Below are positions 52,802 to 60,448 of a stretch of DNA of 64,000 nt, in pieces. The translations under genes were made by a program, and so were the position numbers. Every line of letters starts with the position of its first letter. The stretch's first letter is position 1. Source of the DNA: SG-bin9 sp049323835 (GTDB lineage Bacteria > Pseudomonadota > Alphaproteobacteria > Rhizobiales > Xanthobacteraceae); contig JBMOOJ010000095.1 in the NCBI GenBank assembly GCA_049323835.1, positions 19,502 to 83,501 on the forward strand, read 5' to 3'. A model generated the notes under the pieces. It made no database searches and had not been told where the DNA came from. It worked only from the letters and a program-made list of their open reading frames with translations.

Positions 52802-52831
52802 GTATGACACTGAGGGGGGCGCGGCTGTCAA
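52802..52831 (-). promoter_or_regulatory. Candidate fabD promoter
   Basis: A perfect TTGACA lies at 52826-52831 on the minus strand; an imperfect -10 (TCATAC, 52802-52807) follows after 18 bp. It sits between the desaturase stop and fabD. Confidence 0.3.
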
Positions 52832-52855
52832 GCGGCGTGGCGGGCAGTTCTGCGG

Positions 52856-53881
52856 TTAGAAGCCGCCTGCGGCCTGATCGCCGGCCTTGAGCGCCCCCGT
52901 CTGCATCCGGCGCGCGTTGCTGACCAATTCGCCCGGTCTGTCGTCGTGATCGGGCCTGGTGGTCGCAAGCTTCAGCACGGCCCAGTAGCTCGGCTGCACC
53001 TCCATGCGGCCCGCCTGCGGGCTTTGCGACAAGATCCGGTGCACGCGCGGAAGGTTGTAGCAGGGAATGTAGAATAACAAATGATGCTCGAGATGGTAGT
53101 TCACGTAGTACGGCGCGATGAACAGCCGCTCGAGCAGGTTCGCGCGCGTCGTGCGTGTGTTGCGCAGCGGATCGTTTGAATCCGGCACCACCGCATGCTC
53201 GGCAATGTTGCGGATGCGGGTGATGACCATCATCCACGTCAGCATCGGCAACAGCCACAGCAGCGGATACGCCCACCACACGCCGGCCGTGGCCAATAGC
53301 GCGAACAGAATTCCGTTAGCGACGACTTGCGGCCCGAGCTTTTCCCAGAAATTTGCCGCGCGCTGCCTCAGCGGCCAGTCCGACGGCCCAAGCGCGTTAA
53401 GCAATTGCGCCTTGCGCTGCTGGTAGCCGGTCTGGCCGGTGATATCGCGCAGGAACTTGCGGCGATAGCTGAGCTTGGTGATCGGGAACGGGGCCGAGAG
53501 CACGAGATCGGGATCGTCCTCCTGCTGCGTGTTCGCGTGATGCTGCAAGTGATAGCGGCGATACGCACGCGTCTCGGCGAAGATCGGATACGCACAGAAC
53601 CATTGGCTCAGCGTCAGATTGGTTTTCTCGTCCGGCGACAGGCAACCATGCGCGCCGTCGTGCATCAGGATGGCAAGCCCGAGCTGGCGCGAGCCGATAA
53701 TGCCGACTGCAAGCAGGAACGTCAGCGGATTGGGCCACCATGCGAACAGCGCGATCGAACCGAAAATCAGCGCCCATGCATGAGCGATCATCGCGGCGCC
53801 CTTCCAGGTCGAGCGTTCGCGGACATCGGCGAGCTGATCGTCGCTGAGAAAATCGCGGGCCCGCATCCGAAGCGCCGTCAT
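52856..53881 (-). CDS. Membrane fatty acid desaturase
   Basis: A 341-residue integral membrane di-iron enzyme. The three His boxes are HDGAH (about 75), HLQHH (about 111) and HLEHH (about 261), with hydrophobic helices between (WALIFGSIALFAWWPNPLTF; GILFALLATAGVWWAYPLLW). It introduces a double bond into acyl-lipid or acyl-CoA chains. The ATG at 53881 overlaps the tetR stop as ATGA, and GGGGAG lies 8 bp upstream, so translation is coupled to the repressor. The arrangement parallels DesT-DesB in Pseudomonas, although the family is not identical. Confidence 0.9.
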   Translation of the reverse strand: MTALRMRARDFLSDDQLADVRERSTWKGAAMIAHAWALIFGSIALFAWWPNPLTFLLAVGIIGSRQLGLAILMHDGAHGCLSPDEKTNLTLSQWFCAYPIFAETRAYRRYHLQHHANTQQEDDPDLVLSAPFPITKLSYRRKFLRDITGQTGYQQRKAQLLNALGPSDWPLRQRAANFWEKLGPQVVANGILFALLATAGVWWAYPLLWLLPMLTWMMVITRIRNIAEHAVVPDSNDPLRNTRTTRANLLERLFIAPYYVNYHLEHHLLFYIPCYNLPRVHRILSQSPQAGRMEVQPSYWAVLKLATTRPDHDDRPGELVSNARRMQTGALKAGDQAAGGF

Positions 53882-54570
53882 GATCCACACTCCCCGTTTT
53901 CATCTTCTTTGTTGCCGACGACGCGCAGCCGCTTCGTATCCGCCTGTTCGCCGATCAGCCGCAGCACCTCGGCGCTGAGATCGTCGGTCGCCCGGCCCAT
54001 GGCATAGCCTTCGACCATCACGCCGATCGCAATCGCCCAGAAACGCCGCGAGGTCGTCTCGGGATCGCGCAATGAGCGCCAGCCATGCCGCTGCATCTGC
54101 TCCTCGTAGGCGCGCGTACCTTCGGCGTGCAGCCGGGCGATGGTGCGCTCGACTAGCGGCGCAAGATCTGGCCGCCGCCGGGTCAGTGTCAGCGCCTCGG
54201 CGAAGAACGCGACCGAGTCCCCGGCCGTGACGGTCTCGGCCAGTGCGCGCGTGTAATCCTGCGGGGTGTGCGTCTTGGCGCCCGCCACTTCCGCCGATTG
54301 AGCGAGATAGAGCACGTCGCGGCACGCGGCTTCGACGAACAGCGCTTCCTTGGTGCGGAAATAGTAGGTGATCTGGCTTGGGAACGCGTCGGCTGCGGTC
54401 GCGATATCGGCAATCGACGCACCGGCCAGTCCAAGCTCCTTGAAGCGCCGGCTGGCGGCGTCCAGCAGCTTCGAGCGCATCTGCCGCCCCGCCGTGCGGG
54501 TCGCCCGTGCAGCGTGCCGTGGGCCCTGCTCGGGTGCTTCAAGATCGATCTGACGAGGCCCGGAAGTCAT
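53878..54570 (-). CDS. TetR family transcriptional regulator of the desaturase
   Basis: A 230-residue regulator. The helix-turn-helix lies at about 31-78 (RSKLLDAASRRFKELGLAGA, then SIADIATAADAFPSQITYYF, RTKEALF). The C-terminal domain (about 80-210) is all-helical and probably binds a ligand such as an acyl-CoA. It is the first gene of a two-gene operon with the desaturase, overlapping by 4 bp. AAGGAG precedes the ATG at 54570. Two matching palindromes upstream (54592-54608 and 54627-54643) are its likely operators. Acyl-CoA sensing is inference. Confidence 0.88.
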   Translation of the reverse strand: MTSGPRQIDLEAPEQGPRHAARATRTAGRQMRSKLLDAASRRFKELGLAGASIADIATAADAFPSQITYYFRTKEALFVEAACRDVLYLAQSAEVAGAKTHTPQDYTRALAETVTAGDSVAFFAEALTLTRRRPDLAPLVERTIARLHAEGTRAYEEQMQRHGWRSLRDPETTSRRFWAIAIGVMVEGYAMGRATDDLSAEVLRLIGEQADTKRLRVVGNKEDENGECGS

Positions 54571-54591
54571 AGCCAGCTCCTTGGATGATTA

Positions 54592-54608
54592 TTTGTATGA
54601 TATACAAA
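54592..54608. promoter_or_regulatory. TetR-type operator 1
   Basis: TTTGTATGATATACAAA, 17 bp with perfect 7-bp arms and a 3-bp centre. It lies 22 bp before the tetR ATG. Confidence 0.7.
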
Positions 54609-54626
54609 CAAACCAATCAAGAATTA

Positions 54627-54643
54627 TTTGTACGAGATACAAA
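54627..54643. promoter_or_regulatory. TetR-type operator 2
   Basis: TTTGTACGAGATACAAA, 17 bp with 6-bp perfect arms. It is 35 bp centre to centre from operator 1, and both are preceded by the same ATTA. Confidence 0.7.
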
Positions 54644-54717
54644 AATAGCTGACGATCGGTCGATGCGACGGCCGGGATGCCATTGGCTGGATTGCCATTC
54701 GGAACCGGCCTCTATGC

Positions 54718-54745
54718 TTGCCATCCGGCGGAAAACCCCTATAAC
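54718..54745 (+). promoter_or_regulatory. Sigma70-type promoter of the rpsF operon
   Basis: TTGCCA (54718-54723) and TATAAC (54740-54745) are separated by 16 bp. It gives an rpsF leader of about 185 nt. Confidence 0.55.
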
Positions 54746-54938
54746 GCGCGCATCCGTGGGTCCCTGGCCGGGAGCTGAACGGACGGTCTCAGCAATCTCA
54801 CCTCTCAGGCGATATTGATGTGGCAGGGCCAGTCGGCCCGTCGTCCCGTGCTTCCGCCTTCTGAGTTTCTCGAGTGTCCTTTCCGAAGGCCTCGAAGGGC
54901 TTGCCGCCAGGCTCCGCGCTAACAGGAAAGGACGCTTC

Positions 54939-55415
54939 ATGCCCCTTTATGAGCATGTGTTTCTCGCACGTCAGGACGCGAGCACCCAGCAGGTGGAAGA
55001 ACTGACGACCCAGATCAGTGGTGTTGTCGAGCAGCTCGGCGGCAAGGTCGCCAAGACCGAGCAGTGGGGCGTGCGCTCCCTCACCTACCGCATGAACAAG
55101 AACCGCAAGGCTCACTTCGTGTTCATGAACATCGATGGCCCGGCTGCCATCGTTGCCGAGATCGAGCGCCAAGAGCGCATCCACGAAGACGTCATCCGCT
55201 ACCTCACCGTTCGCGTCGACGAACTCGAGGAAGGCCCGTCGGCGATGATGCGCAAGGCGGATCGTGATCGCGAGCGTGACGATCGTGGCGGCGGCTTTGG
55301 CGGCCGTGACCGCGACGGCGGCGGCTTCCGTGGCGACCGCGAAGGCGGTGGCTTCCGTGGCGATCGTGGCCCGCGCCGTCCGCGCGAAGATGCCGAAGCA
55401 TCGGTTGAGGAGTAA
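54939..55415 (+). CDS. rpsF: 30S ribosomal protein S6
   Basis: A 158-residue S6. The conserved part is residues 1-100 (MPLYEHVFLARQDASTQQVE, GVRSLTYRMNKNRKAHFVFM). It binds 16S rRNA with S18 in the platform. The last 50 residues form an RGG-rich tail (RDRERDDRGGGFGGRDRDGG, then GGGFRGDR twice), encoded by short near-repeated units. Such tails are seen in alphaproteobacteria and might bind RNA. It heads the operon rpsF-rpsR-DUF2232-rplI. AGGAAAGG precedes the ATG. Confidence 0.96.
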   Translation: MPLYEHVFLARQDASTQQVEELTTQISGVVEQLGGKVAKTEQWGVRSLTYRMNKNRKAHFVFMNIDGPAAIVAEIERQERIHEDVIRYLTVRVDELEEGPSAMMRKADRDRERDDRGGGFGGRDRDGGGFRGDREGGGFRGDRGPRRPREDAEASVEE

Positions 55416-55420
55416 TCACA

Positions 55421-55660
55421 ATGGCTGATGCAGGTGCACGCCGTCCGTTCTTCCGTCGCCGCAAGAGCTGCCCGTTCACGGGCGACAACGCGCCGAAGAT
55501 CGACTACAAGGATTCGAAGCTGCTGATGCGTTACGTGTCCGAGCGCGGCAAGATCGTGCCGAGCCGGATCACCGCCGTGTCGGCGAAGAAGCAGCGTGAG
55601 CTGGCGATCGCGATCAAGCGCGCGCGCTATCTCGGTCTGCTTCCCTACGTGATCCGCTAA
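55421..55660 (+). CDS. rpsR: 30S ribosomal protein S18
   Basis: A 79-residue S18. The motif RRPFFRRRKSCPFTGDNAPK (about 7-26) and the C-terminal KRARYLGLLPYVIR are conserved. It dimerises with S6 on the 30S platform. It starts 5 bp after the rpsF stop. A GC-rich hairpin with a TTCG tetraloop lies 12 bp downstream and probably reduces read-through. Confidence 0.97.
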   Translation: MADAGARRPFFRRRKSCPFTGDNAPKIDYKDSKLLMRYVSERGKIVPSRITAVSAKKQRELAIAIKRARYLGLLPYVIR

Positions 55661-55671
55661 GACTTCTGTTT

Positions 55672-55701
55672 CGGACGCGGGTTCGCCCGCGTCCGCTTTC
55701 G
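55672..55701 (+). terminator. Hairpin attenuator between rpsR and the DUF2232 gene
   Basis: A 10-bp stem CGGACGCGGG (55672-55681) with CCCGCGTCCG (55686-55695) and a TTCG tetraloop, followed by CTTTCG. The weak T-run suggests partial termination. Confidence 0.55.
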
Positions 55702-55783
55702 AAAATCAAAACACCCCGGGTCATGCCGCGGTGGATGGTTGGGGCGAGAAGCCTCTAACCGCTCGAAGGGGGCGGGACAGCTG

Positions 55784-56731
55784 ATGATGACAGGCATCCT
55801 CATTGCGATTGCCGCCGGCGCCGCGTCGGCGCTGATGTTCGCCTCCATCATTTCGGGGGCGGCGCTGTCCGTCATTCTGATGTATCTCGCGCCGTTGCCG
55901 CTGCTCGTCGCCGCGCTCGGCTGGGGGCCGGTCACCGCGGCGATCGGCGGCGTGACCGCAGCCCTGACCCTCGGCATCACGATCGGCTGGGCTCACATGC
56001 TGGCCTTCGCCGTGTGGGCGGCGATCCCCGCGCTCTGGCTCGGTCATCTCCTCCTGCTCGGCCGCCCGGCTGAAACCCCGGCCGCGCCAATCCACGGTGA
56101 TGCCAGCGCGATTGAATGGTATCCGATCGGCCGCGTGCTGATGTGGATCGCCGCGTTCGCGGCCGCCATCACCATCGGCACATTGCTGATGCTCGGCACC
56201 GATGCGGAGACGATCAACGCCGCGATGCGACGCACCCTTACGCGCACGTTCGGTGCCCGCGCCGGTGCGTCCGAAATCGGCGCAATGATGGCGCTGATCG
56301 CTCCGGCCGCGGGCGCGCTCGGCACCATGGTCGCGCTGACGCTGAACGTCTGGCTCGCCGCAAAGATCGTCAACATGTCGGGCCGCTTGCGCCGGCCGTG
56401 GCCCGATCTGAAGGCCACCGCGCTGCCGCCGATGACGATGGCGGCGCTGTCGGCAGCGATCGCCTTCTGTTTTACCGGCGGACTGCTCGCGCTGGCCGCA
56501 CAGGTCGTCAGCGCGGCAATGATGACCGCCTACGCCATGATCGGCTTTGCGACACTGCACACCGTCACGCTGGCGCTGAAGAGCCGCGGGCTGTGGCTCT
56601 CGTTCGCCTACCTCACCGTCGCGGTATTCGGCTGGCCGATCGTGCTCATGACCATCGTCGGCCTCGCCGACGCCGTGTTTGGTTTCCGGCAACGCTTCAT
56701 GCAGCGCCACACCCCCGTGGTCCCGTCGTGA
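55784..56731 (+). CDS. DUF2232 family integral membrane protein
   Basis: A 315-residue protein with about eight membrane helices (MTGILIAIAAGAASALMFAS, LPLLVAALGWGPVTAAIGGV, and later GLLALAAQVVSAAMMTAYAM, LWLSFAYLTVAVFGWPIVLM). The fold resembles DUF2232/YybS proteins, which in many bacteria are encoded between rpsR and rplI. Their biochemical role is unknown. The ATG at 55784 starts the first helix (an adjacent ATG at 55787 is possible). The gene lies 50 bp before rplI, so the two share transcripts. Confidence 0.85.
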   Translation: MMTGILIAIAAGAASALMFASIISGAALSVILMYLAPLPLLVAALGWGPVTAAIGGVTAALTLGITIGWAHMLAFAVWAAIPALWLGHLLLLGRPAETPAAPIHGDASAIEWYPIGRVLMWIAAFAAAITIGTLLMLGTDAETINAAMRRTLTRTFGARAGASEIGAMMALIAPAAGALGTMVALTLNVWLAAKIVNMSGRLRRPWPDLKATALPPMTMAALSAAIAFCFTGGLLALAAQVVSAAMMTAYAMIGFATLHTVTLALKSRGLWLSFAYLTVAVFGWPIVLMTIVGLADAVFGFRQRFMQRHTPVVPS

Positions 56732-56778
56732 CCACACCTGAATTTGCAACCGTTTGAAGATCACGAGGAGAAACGAAG

Positions 56779-57384
56779 ATGGAAGTCATTCTTTTGGAGC
56801 GCGTCGCCAAGCTTGGCCAGATGGGCGAAGTGGTGAAGGTGAAGGACGGTTACGCCCGTAACTTCCTGCTCAAGCGCAAGAAGGCGCTGCGGGCTACCAA
56901 GGAGAACCGCGAGAAGTACGACGGCATGAAGGCCGAGCTCGAGGCGCGCAACCTCGCCGCCAAGGGTGAAGCCGCCAAGGTCGCCGAGAAGGTCGAGGGC
57001 CGCGAGATCGTCGTCATCCGCCAGGCGTCCGAGAGCGGCCAGTTGTTTGGCTCGGTCACCGTGCGCGACATCGTCGACTCCCTCGCCAAGGACGGCATCA
57101 ATGTCAGCCGCCCGCAGGTCTGGCTCGACGCACCGCTGAAGGTGATCGGTCAGAAGACCGTGACCATCGCCGTGCACCCGGAAGTCGAGGCGACGATCAA
57201 CGTCATCATCGCCCGCAGCGCCGATGAAGCCGAGCGCATCAAGCGCGGCGAGGATCTCTCGACCCGTCAGGAAGATCAGGACGCAGCCGCCGAGGCGCTC
57301 GCTGCCGCCGGCGAGTTCTTCGATCCGGAAGCGCAGCACGACGACGTCGCGCCGGCTCCGGCTGCTGCCGAAGAAGCGAAGTAA
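56779..57384 (+). CDS. rplI: 50S ribosomal protein L9
   Basis: A 201-residue L9, which binds 23S rRNA domain V through its N-terminal domain (EVILLERVAKLGQMGEVVKV, KDGYARNFLLKRKKALRATK). The long central helix and C-terminal domain follow (VSRPQVWLDAPLKVIGQKTV). It is about 50 residues longer than the E. coli protein (149); the extra C-terminal part is acidic and Ala-rich (DDVAPAPAAAEEAK). GAGGAGAAACG precedes the ATG. A strong terminator follows. Confidence 0.96.
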   Translation: MEVILLERVAKLGQMGEVVKVKDGYARNFLLKRKKALRATKENREKYDGMKAELEARNLAAKGEAAKVAEKVEGREIVVIRQASESGQLFGSVTVRDIVDSLAKDGINVSRPQVWLDAPLKVIGQKTVTIAVHPEVEATINVIIARSADEAERIKRGEDLSTRQEDQDAAAEALAAAGEFFDPEAQHDDVAPAPAAAEEAK

Positions 57385-57395
57385 GCCTTCAACGA

Positions 57396-57417
57396 CGCGA
57401 CGGTTTGAACCGTCGCG
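57396..57417 (+). repeat. Small inverted repeat after rplI
   Basis: GCGACGGT and ACCGTCGC form a hairpin stem with loop TTGA (57397-57416), extended by one C-G pair. It has no T-run and lies 12 bp after the stop codon, before the true terminator. Confidence 0.45.
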
Positions 57418-57434
57418 CGTCCCACCAACGGAAA

Positions 57435-57470
57435 CGCCCGGTCTGCGATGCAGGCCGGGCGCTTTCGTTT
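57435..57470 (+). terminator. Intrinsic terminator of the ribosomal operon
   Basis: A 12-bp stem, CGCCCGGTCTGC (57435-57446) with GCAGGCCGGGCG (57450-57461), including one G-T pair, loop GAT, followed by CTTTCGTTT. Confidence 0.75.
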
Positions 57471-57486
57471 GAGATTGTCCGAAAGA

Positions 57487-58422
57487 TCAGTGCGAGATCG
57501 GCGGCGCCGGCGGCGGGCCTGCGGCCGGCTTCGGCGTCAGGGACGCTGAGGACGTGCGCGGCGGTGCCAGCGGCTGAGCCGCGGCGGCCGGAGCGGACGG
57601 AGCTGCCGCGGTGCTGGTCACGGCCTCAGGCTTTGGCTGCTCCGCCTTTTGCTGATCAGGTTTCGGATCAACCCCCGCTTCCTGTTTTGGGGCATCACCC
57701 CCCGGCGCATCCGTCTTTGCAGCCTCGATTTTCGGCTGATCCTTCGGCGGATCGATCTTGAAATCGCCGATCGCCGGCGGCGGCAACCCGGCCGGCTCAG
57801 GCATCGGCACCGCGGCGGCGATCGCCGCCTCGCCTGTCAATGCGGGTTTCACCTGCGATGCCGAATCGGCCGTTGCTGCGGGCGCAGTTGCTGCTTCCGT
57901 CGGCGACGCCCCCCGCTTGGTATTTTTGGCAGCCCCCTTCGGAGCCGCCGGCGCCTGTGCATCCTCGGTCCGCGCGGCTTGCTTGGCGTTGCGCGGTGGG
58001 CGCTGCGAATCGGCACCCGGCGGGTTGAGACCGTCGGCATCCGGGCGGCGCGCCTGGCGGGGATCCGGAGCAGCAGGCGCGGCCTGCGGCTGCGGATCGC
58101 GGCCCTGCCGGTTGACCGGCACGTTGGCGACGCGCGGCTGTTCAGTGGCGCCGTTGGCGAGCAGATAGCTGCTCAGCACCTTCGCCATGTCGGAGGACGT
58201 CGTGTAGTGCTGGCGCAGGAAGCCCGGCAGTGATCCTGGCGCGACAGTGCGCAGAAGACCGCGCGCGCTCTTGTGGCATGCATTGCAGCTTCCGCCGAAC
58301 AACTGGGCAGGCGTCTTTCCGGCATCGAGATTTTGTCCCAGCGCCGGAGGCGCCAAGAGAAATCCAGAGAAAGATCCGGTCAGAATCGCTAGCGCCGCCA
58401 AACGCAGCGTCCGGCTCAACAT
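57487..58422 (-). CDS. Exported c-type cytochrome domain with long Pro/Ala-rich tail
   Basis: A 311-residue protein. Signal peptide about 1-29 (LAALAILTGSFSGFLLAPPA). A small cytochrome c-like region (about 32-95) has one heme motif CNACH (46-50) and a possible distal Met (SSDMAKVLSSYLL). Residues 100-311 are low complexity: Pro, Ala, Lys, Asp and Gln repeats (PQPQAAPAAPDPRQARRP; PKDQPKIEAAKTDAPGGDAP), ending PPPAPPISH. The tail probably spans the periplasm or the cell wall. Redox partners are unknown. It is divergent from the cyclopropane fatty acid synthase gene. Confidence 0.78.
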   Translation of the reverse strand: MLSRTLRLAALAILTGSFSGFLLAPPALGQNLDAGKTPAQLFGGSCNACHKSARGLLRTVAPGSLPGFLRQHYTTSSDMAKVLSSYLLANGATEQPRVANVPVNRQGRDPQPQAAPAAPDPRQARRPDADGLNPPGADSQRPPRNAKQAARTEDAQAPAAPKGAAKNTKRGASPTEAATAPAATADSASQVKPALTGEAAIAAAVPMPEPAGLPPPAIGDFKIDPPKDQPKIEAAKTDAPGGDAPKQEAGVDPKPDQQKAEQPKPEAVTSTAAAPSAPAAAAQPLAPPRTSSASLTPKPAAGPPPAPPISH

Positions 58423-58724
58423 ACTATCCTCCGAAGCGGAAATGGCCGCCGAGGCCGGTCACCTTTTACCGCAAACATCCGCGAATGGAAGCACCGATAT
58501 GGCGCGGGAAATGTCGCAAAATTTTGCACATCTCCCCTTGTTCCCACGTATTGCGCAAACCCGGCAAACAGCCCAGATTCGTCTTCAGGGTAACAACCCG
58601 GCCCGCCGGGATAAAACTCAAATTCGTGCGATGGCAGCGCAAACGCTGCGCGGCCGCGAGCGAACCGGCAAGAACCAGAACTGATTCCGTCGGGAGCGGG
58701 CCGGACCTTTATCGGGTGACGCCG
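58423..58724. other. Divergent intergenic region between the cytochrome gene and the cfa-like gene
   Basis: This 302-bp gap has no credible gene. It holds the 12-bp perfect palindrome GCAAAATTTTGC (58516-58527) within TGTCGCAAAATTTTGCACA, and a GCAGCG/CGCTGC hairpin near 58635-58650. Confidence 0.5.
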
Positions 58725-59972
58725 ATGATGAGCGCGCTGGGTTTCGTTCTTCCCCGCTATATCCACCGCGGTGCGGTGACATTCACGTTCGCTGATGGAT
58801 CGACTATCACGTGCGGCGACGGCACCGGCGATCCCGTGCATGTCCGCTTCACCACGGCCGCCGCCGAATGGCGCATCCTGTTCGATCCTGATCTCGCCAC
58901 CGGCGAGGCCTGGATGGACGGCACCATGGTGATGGAGCGCGGCACCATTGCCGATCTGCTCGCGATTCTGATGCAGCAGCCCGAGATGGCTCCCAACTGG
59001 GGCATCGTCCTGCGTGGGCTGCGCTACGCCATCCGCCGCATCAGCCAGTTCAATCCACGTGCCCGCGCACGCGCCAACGTCGCTCATCACTACGATCTCG
59101 ACAGCCGGCTGTACGACCTGTTCCTCGATGCCGACCGGCAATACAGCTGTGCCTACTTTGAGTCGCCGCTCGCCAGCCTCGATGAGGCGCAACTCGCCAA
59201 GAAGCGCCACCTCGCCGCCAAGCTGCTTCTCGAACCGGACCAGCATGTTCTCGATATCGGCTGCGGCTGGGGCGGCCTCGGACTTTACCTGGCGCAGGTC
59301 GCAGGTGTGACCGTCACCGGAATTACGCTGTCGAAGGAGCAGCTGGCGATCGCCAATGCGCGCGCGGCAACGGCAAAGCTCTCTCAGCGCGCGCGCTTCC
59401 TGTTCGAGGACTATCGCGATGTGCCCGGCCGCTATCAGCGCATCGTCTCTGTCGGCATGTTCGAGCATGTCGGCGTTGATCACTACGACCGCTTCTTCAG
59501 CCGCTGCGCCGAGCTGCTGACCGACGACGGCGTGCTGCTGCTGCATTCGATCGGCCGCTCGGAAGGCCCCAGCGCGACGAGCCCGTGGGTGACGAAGTAC
59601 ATCTTCCCGGGCGGCTACATCCCTGCTCTGTCCGAGGTCTTGCCGGCGATCGAGCGCGCCGGCCTTCTCGTCTGCGATATCGAAATCCTGCGCCTGCATT
59701 ACGCGGAGACGCTGAAAGCATGGCGCGAACGGTTCCTCGCCCGCCGCGCCGAGGCTGCGAAACTCTACGACGAGCGGTTCGTCCGCATGTGGGAGTTCTA
59801 TCTCGCGGCGTCCGAGATGTCGTTCCGCAAGCAGAACATGATGAACTTCCAGATTCAGCTCACCAAGCGCCAGGGCATTGTGCCGATGACCCGCGATTAC
59901 ATCGCGCGCGCGGAGGAAAGGTTGCGGGCGTCGGAGAGCGGTGGGCCGCCGCGGCTGCAGATTGTCAGTTGA
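58725..59972 (+). CDS. cfa: Cyclopropane-fatty-acyl-phospholipid synthase family methyltransferase
   Basis: A 415-residue S-adenosylmethionine methyltransferase. The N-terminal domain opens with LPRYIHRGAVTFTFADGSTI. The SAM-binding motif is HVLDIGCGWGGLGLYLAQVA (about 173-192). The catalytic region includes VGMFEHVGVDHYDRFF and a C-terminal MNFQIQLTKRQGIVPMTRDY. It adds a methylene across double bonds of membrane phospholipids, a stationary-phase and acid-stress modification. The ATG at 58725 is preferred; ATG 58728 or GTG 58716 are possible. The desaturase at 52856 could supply its substrate. Confidence 0.92.
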   Translation: MMSALGFVLPRYIHRGAVTFTFADGSTITCGDGTGDPVHVRFTTAAAEWRILFDPDLATGEAWMDGTMVMERGTIADLLAILMQQPEMAPNWGIVLRGLRYAIRRISQFNPRARARANVAHHYDLDSRLYDLFLDADRQYSCAYFESPLASLDEAQLAKKRHLAAKLLLEPDQHVLDIGCGWGGLGLYLAQVAGVTVTGITLSKEQLAIANARAATAKLSQRARFLFEDYRDVPGRYQRIVSVGMFEHVGVDHYDRFFSRCAELLTDDGVLLLHSIGRSEGPSATSPWVTKYIFPGGYIPALSEVLPAIERAGLLVCDIEILRLHYAETLKAWRERFLARRAEAAKLYDERFVRMWEFYLAASEMSFRKQNMMNFQIQLTKRQGIVPMTRDYIARAEERLRASESGGPPRLQIVS

Positions 59973-60013
59973 TGCCGAAGCGGGCCAGCGCCGCACAGCG
60001 CGCGGCCTGGCGG

Positions 60014-60214
60014 TCAGAAGTTCGGTGTGAGGTCCGAGGGGTGGCGCACCGCTGCCGGGCGTTCGAGCTTGGCTTTCAACGCATCGAGAACCTTGCCGTC
60101 ACAGGCGCAGTGTGCCGCTTCCGGTTCAGAGACGGCGTTCATCGTTTCCACCAGCAGCGTCAGCCAGGACGGATCGTTGCGGCGATTGCGTTGCTGTTGC
60201 AGCCTGTCAGACAT
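60014..60214 (-). CDS. Small hypothetical protein
   Basis: A 66-residue soluble protein: MSDRLQQQRNRRNDPSWLTL at the N-terminus, two Cys (HCACDGKV), and a Pro/Lys-rich C-terminus. No family recognised. A weak ACAGGG lies about 10 bp before the ATG. It converges on the cfa gene (41 bp between). It has no signal peptide. Coding status is likely but not certain. Confidence 0.45.
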   Translation of the reverse strand: MSDRLQQQRNRRNDPSWLTLLVETMNAVSEPEAAHCACDGKVLDALKAKLERPAAVRHPSDLTPNF

Positions 60215-60448
60215 GATCGAAATGCCCTGTCAAAATTCGTTATCGCACCGGCCGGAAATAACTGGGCCTCTCCGCTAACGTTCCGGCTCCGCGAACCGTC
60301 CGTAAATGATACGTCGGCCCGCTCGCCAAAAGGTTCAGCCGCTCGATCTCATTCGAACGAAGTGGCTAACCATTGACGGGATTGAGGCAAAATTAACCGC
60401 GGTTGCGCGGCGGCTGGTCGCGGCAACCGGCGGTAGCCGGGCGGACCG

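Larger units (their letters stand above)
54571..54938. other. Divergent regulatory region between tetR-desaturase and rpsF operons
   Basis: The 368-bp region carries two TetR-type palindromes next to tetR, the rpsF promoter (54718-54745) and a leader of about 190 nt for rpsF that could host an S6:S18 autoregulatory structure (conserved in many bacteria; not proven here). No gene is apparent. Confidence 0.5.

Noticed and set aside
60390..60405. TTAACCGCGGTT near 60391 as another CtrA-type site
   Set aside because: It lacks the TTAACCAT core and lies upstream of no clear target start; it is within a gap between minus-strand genes.
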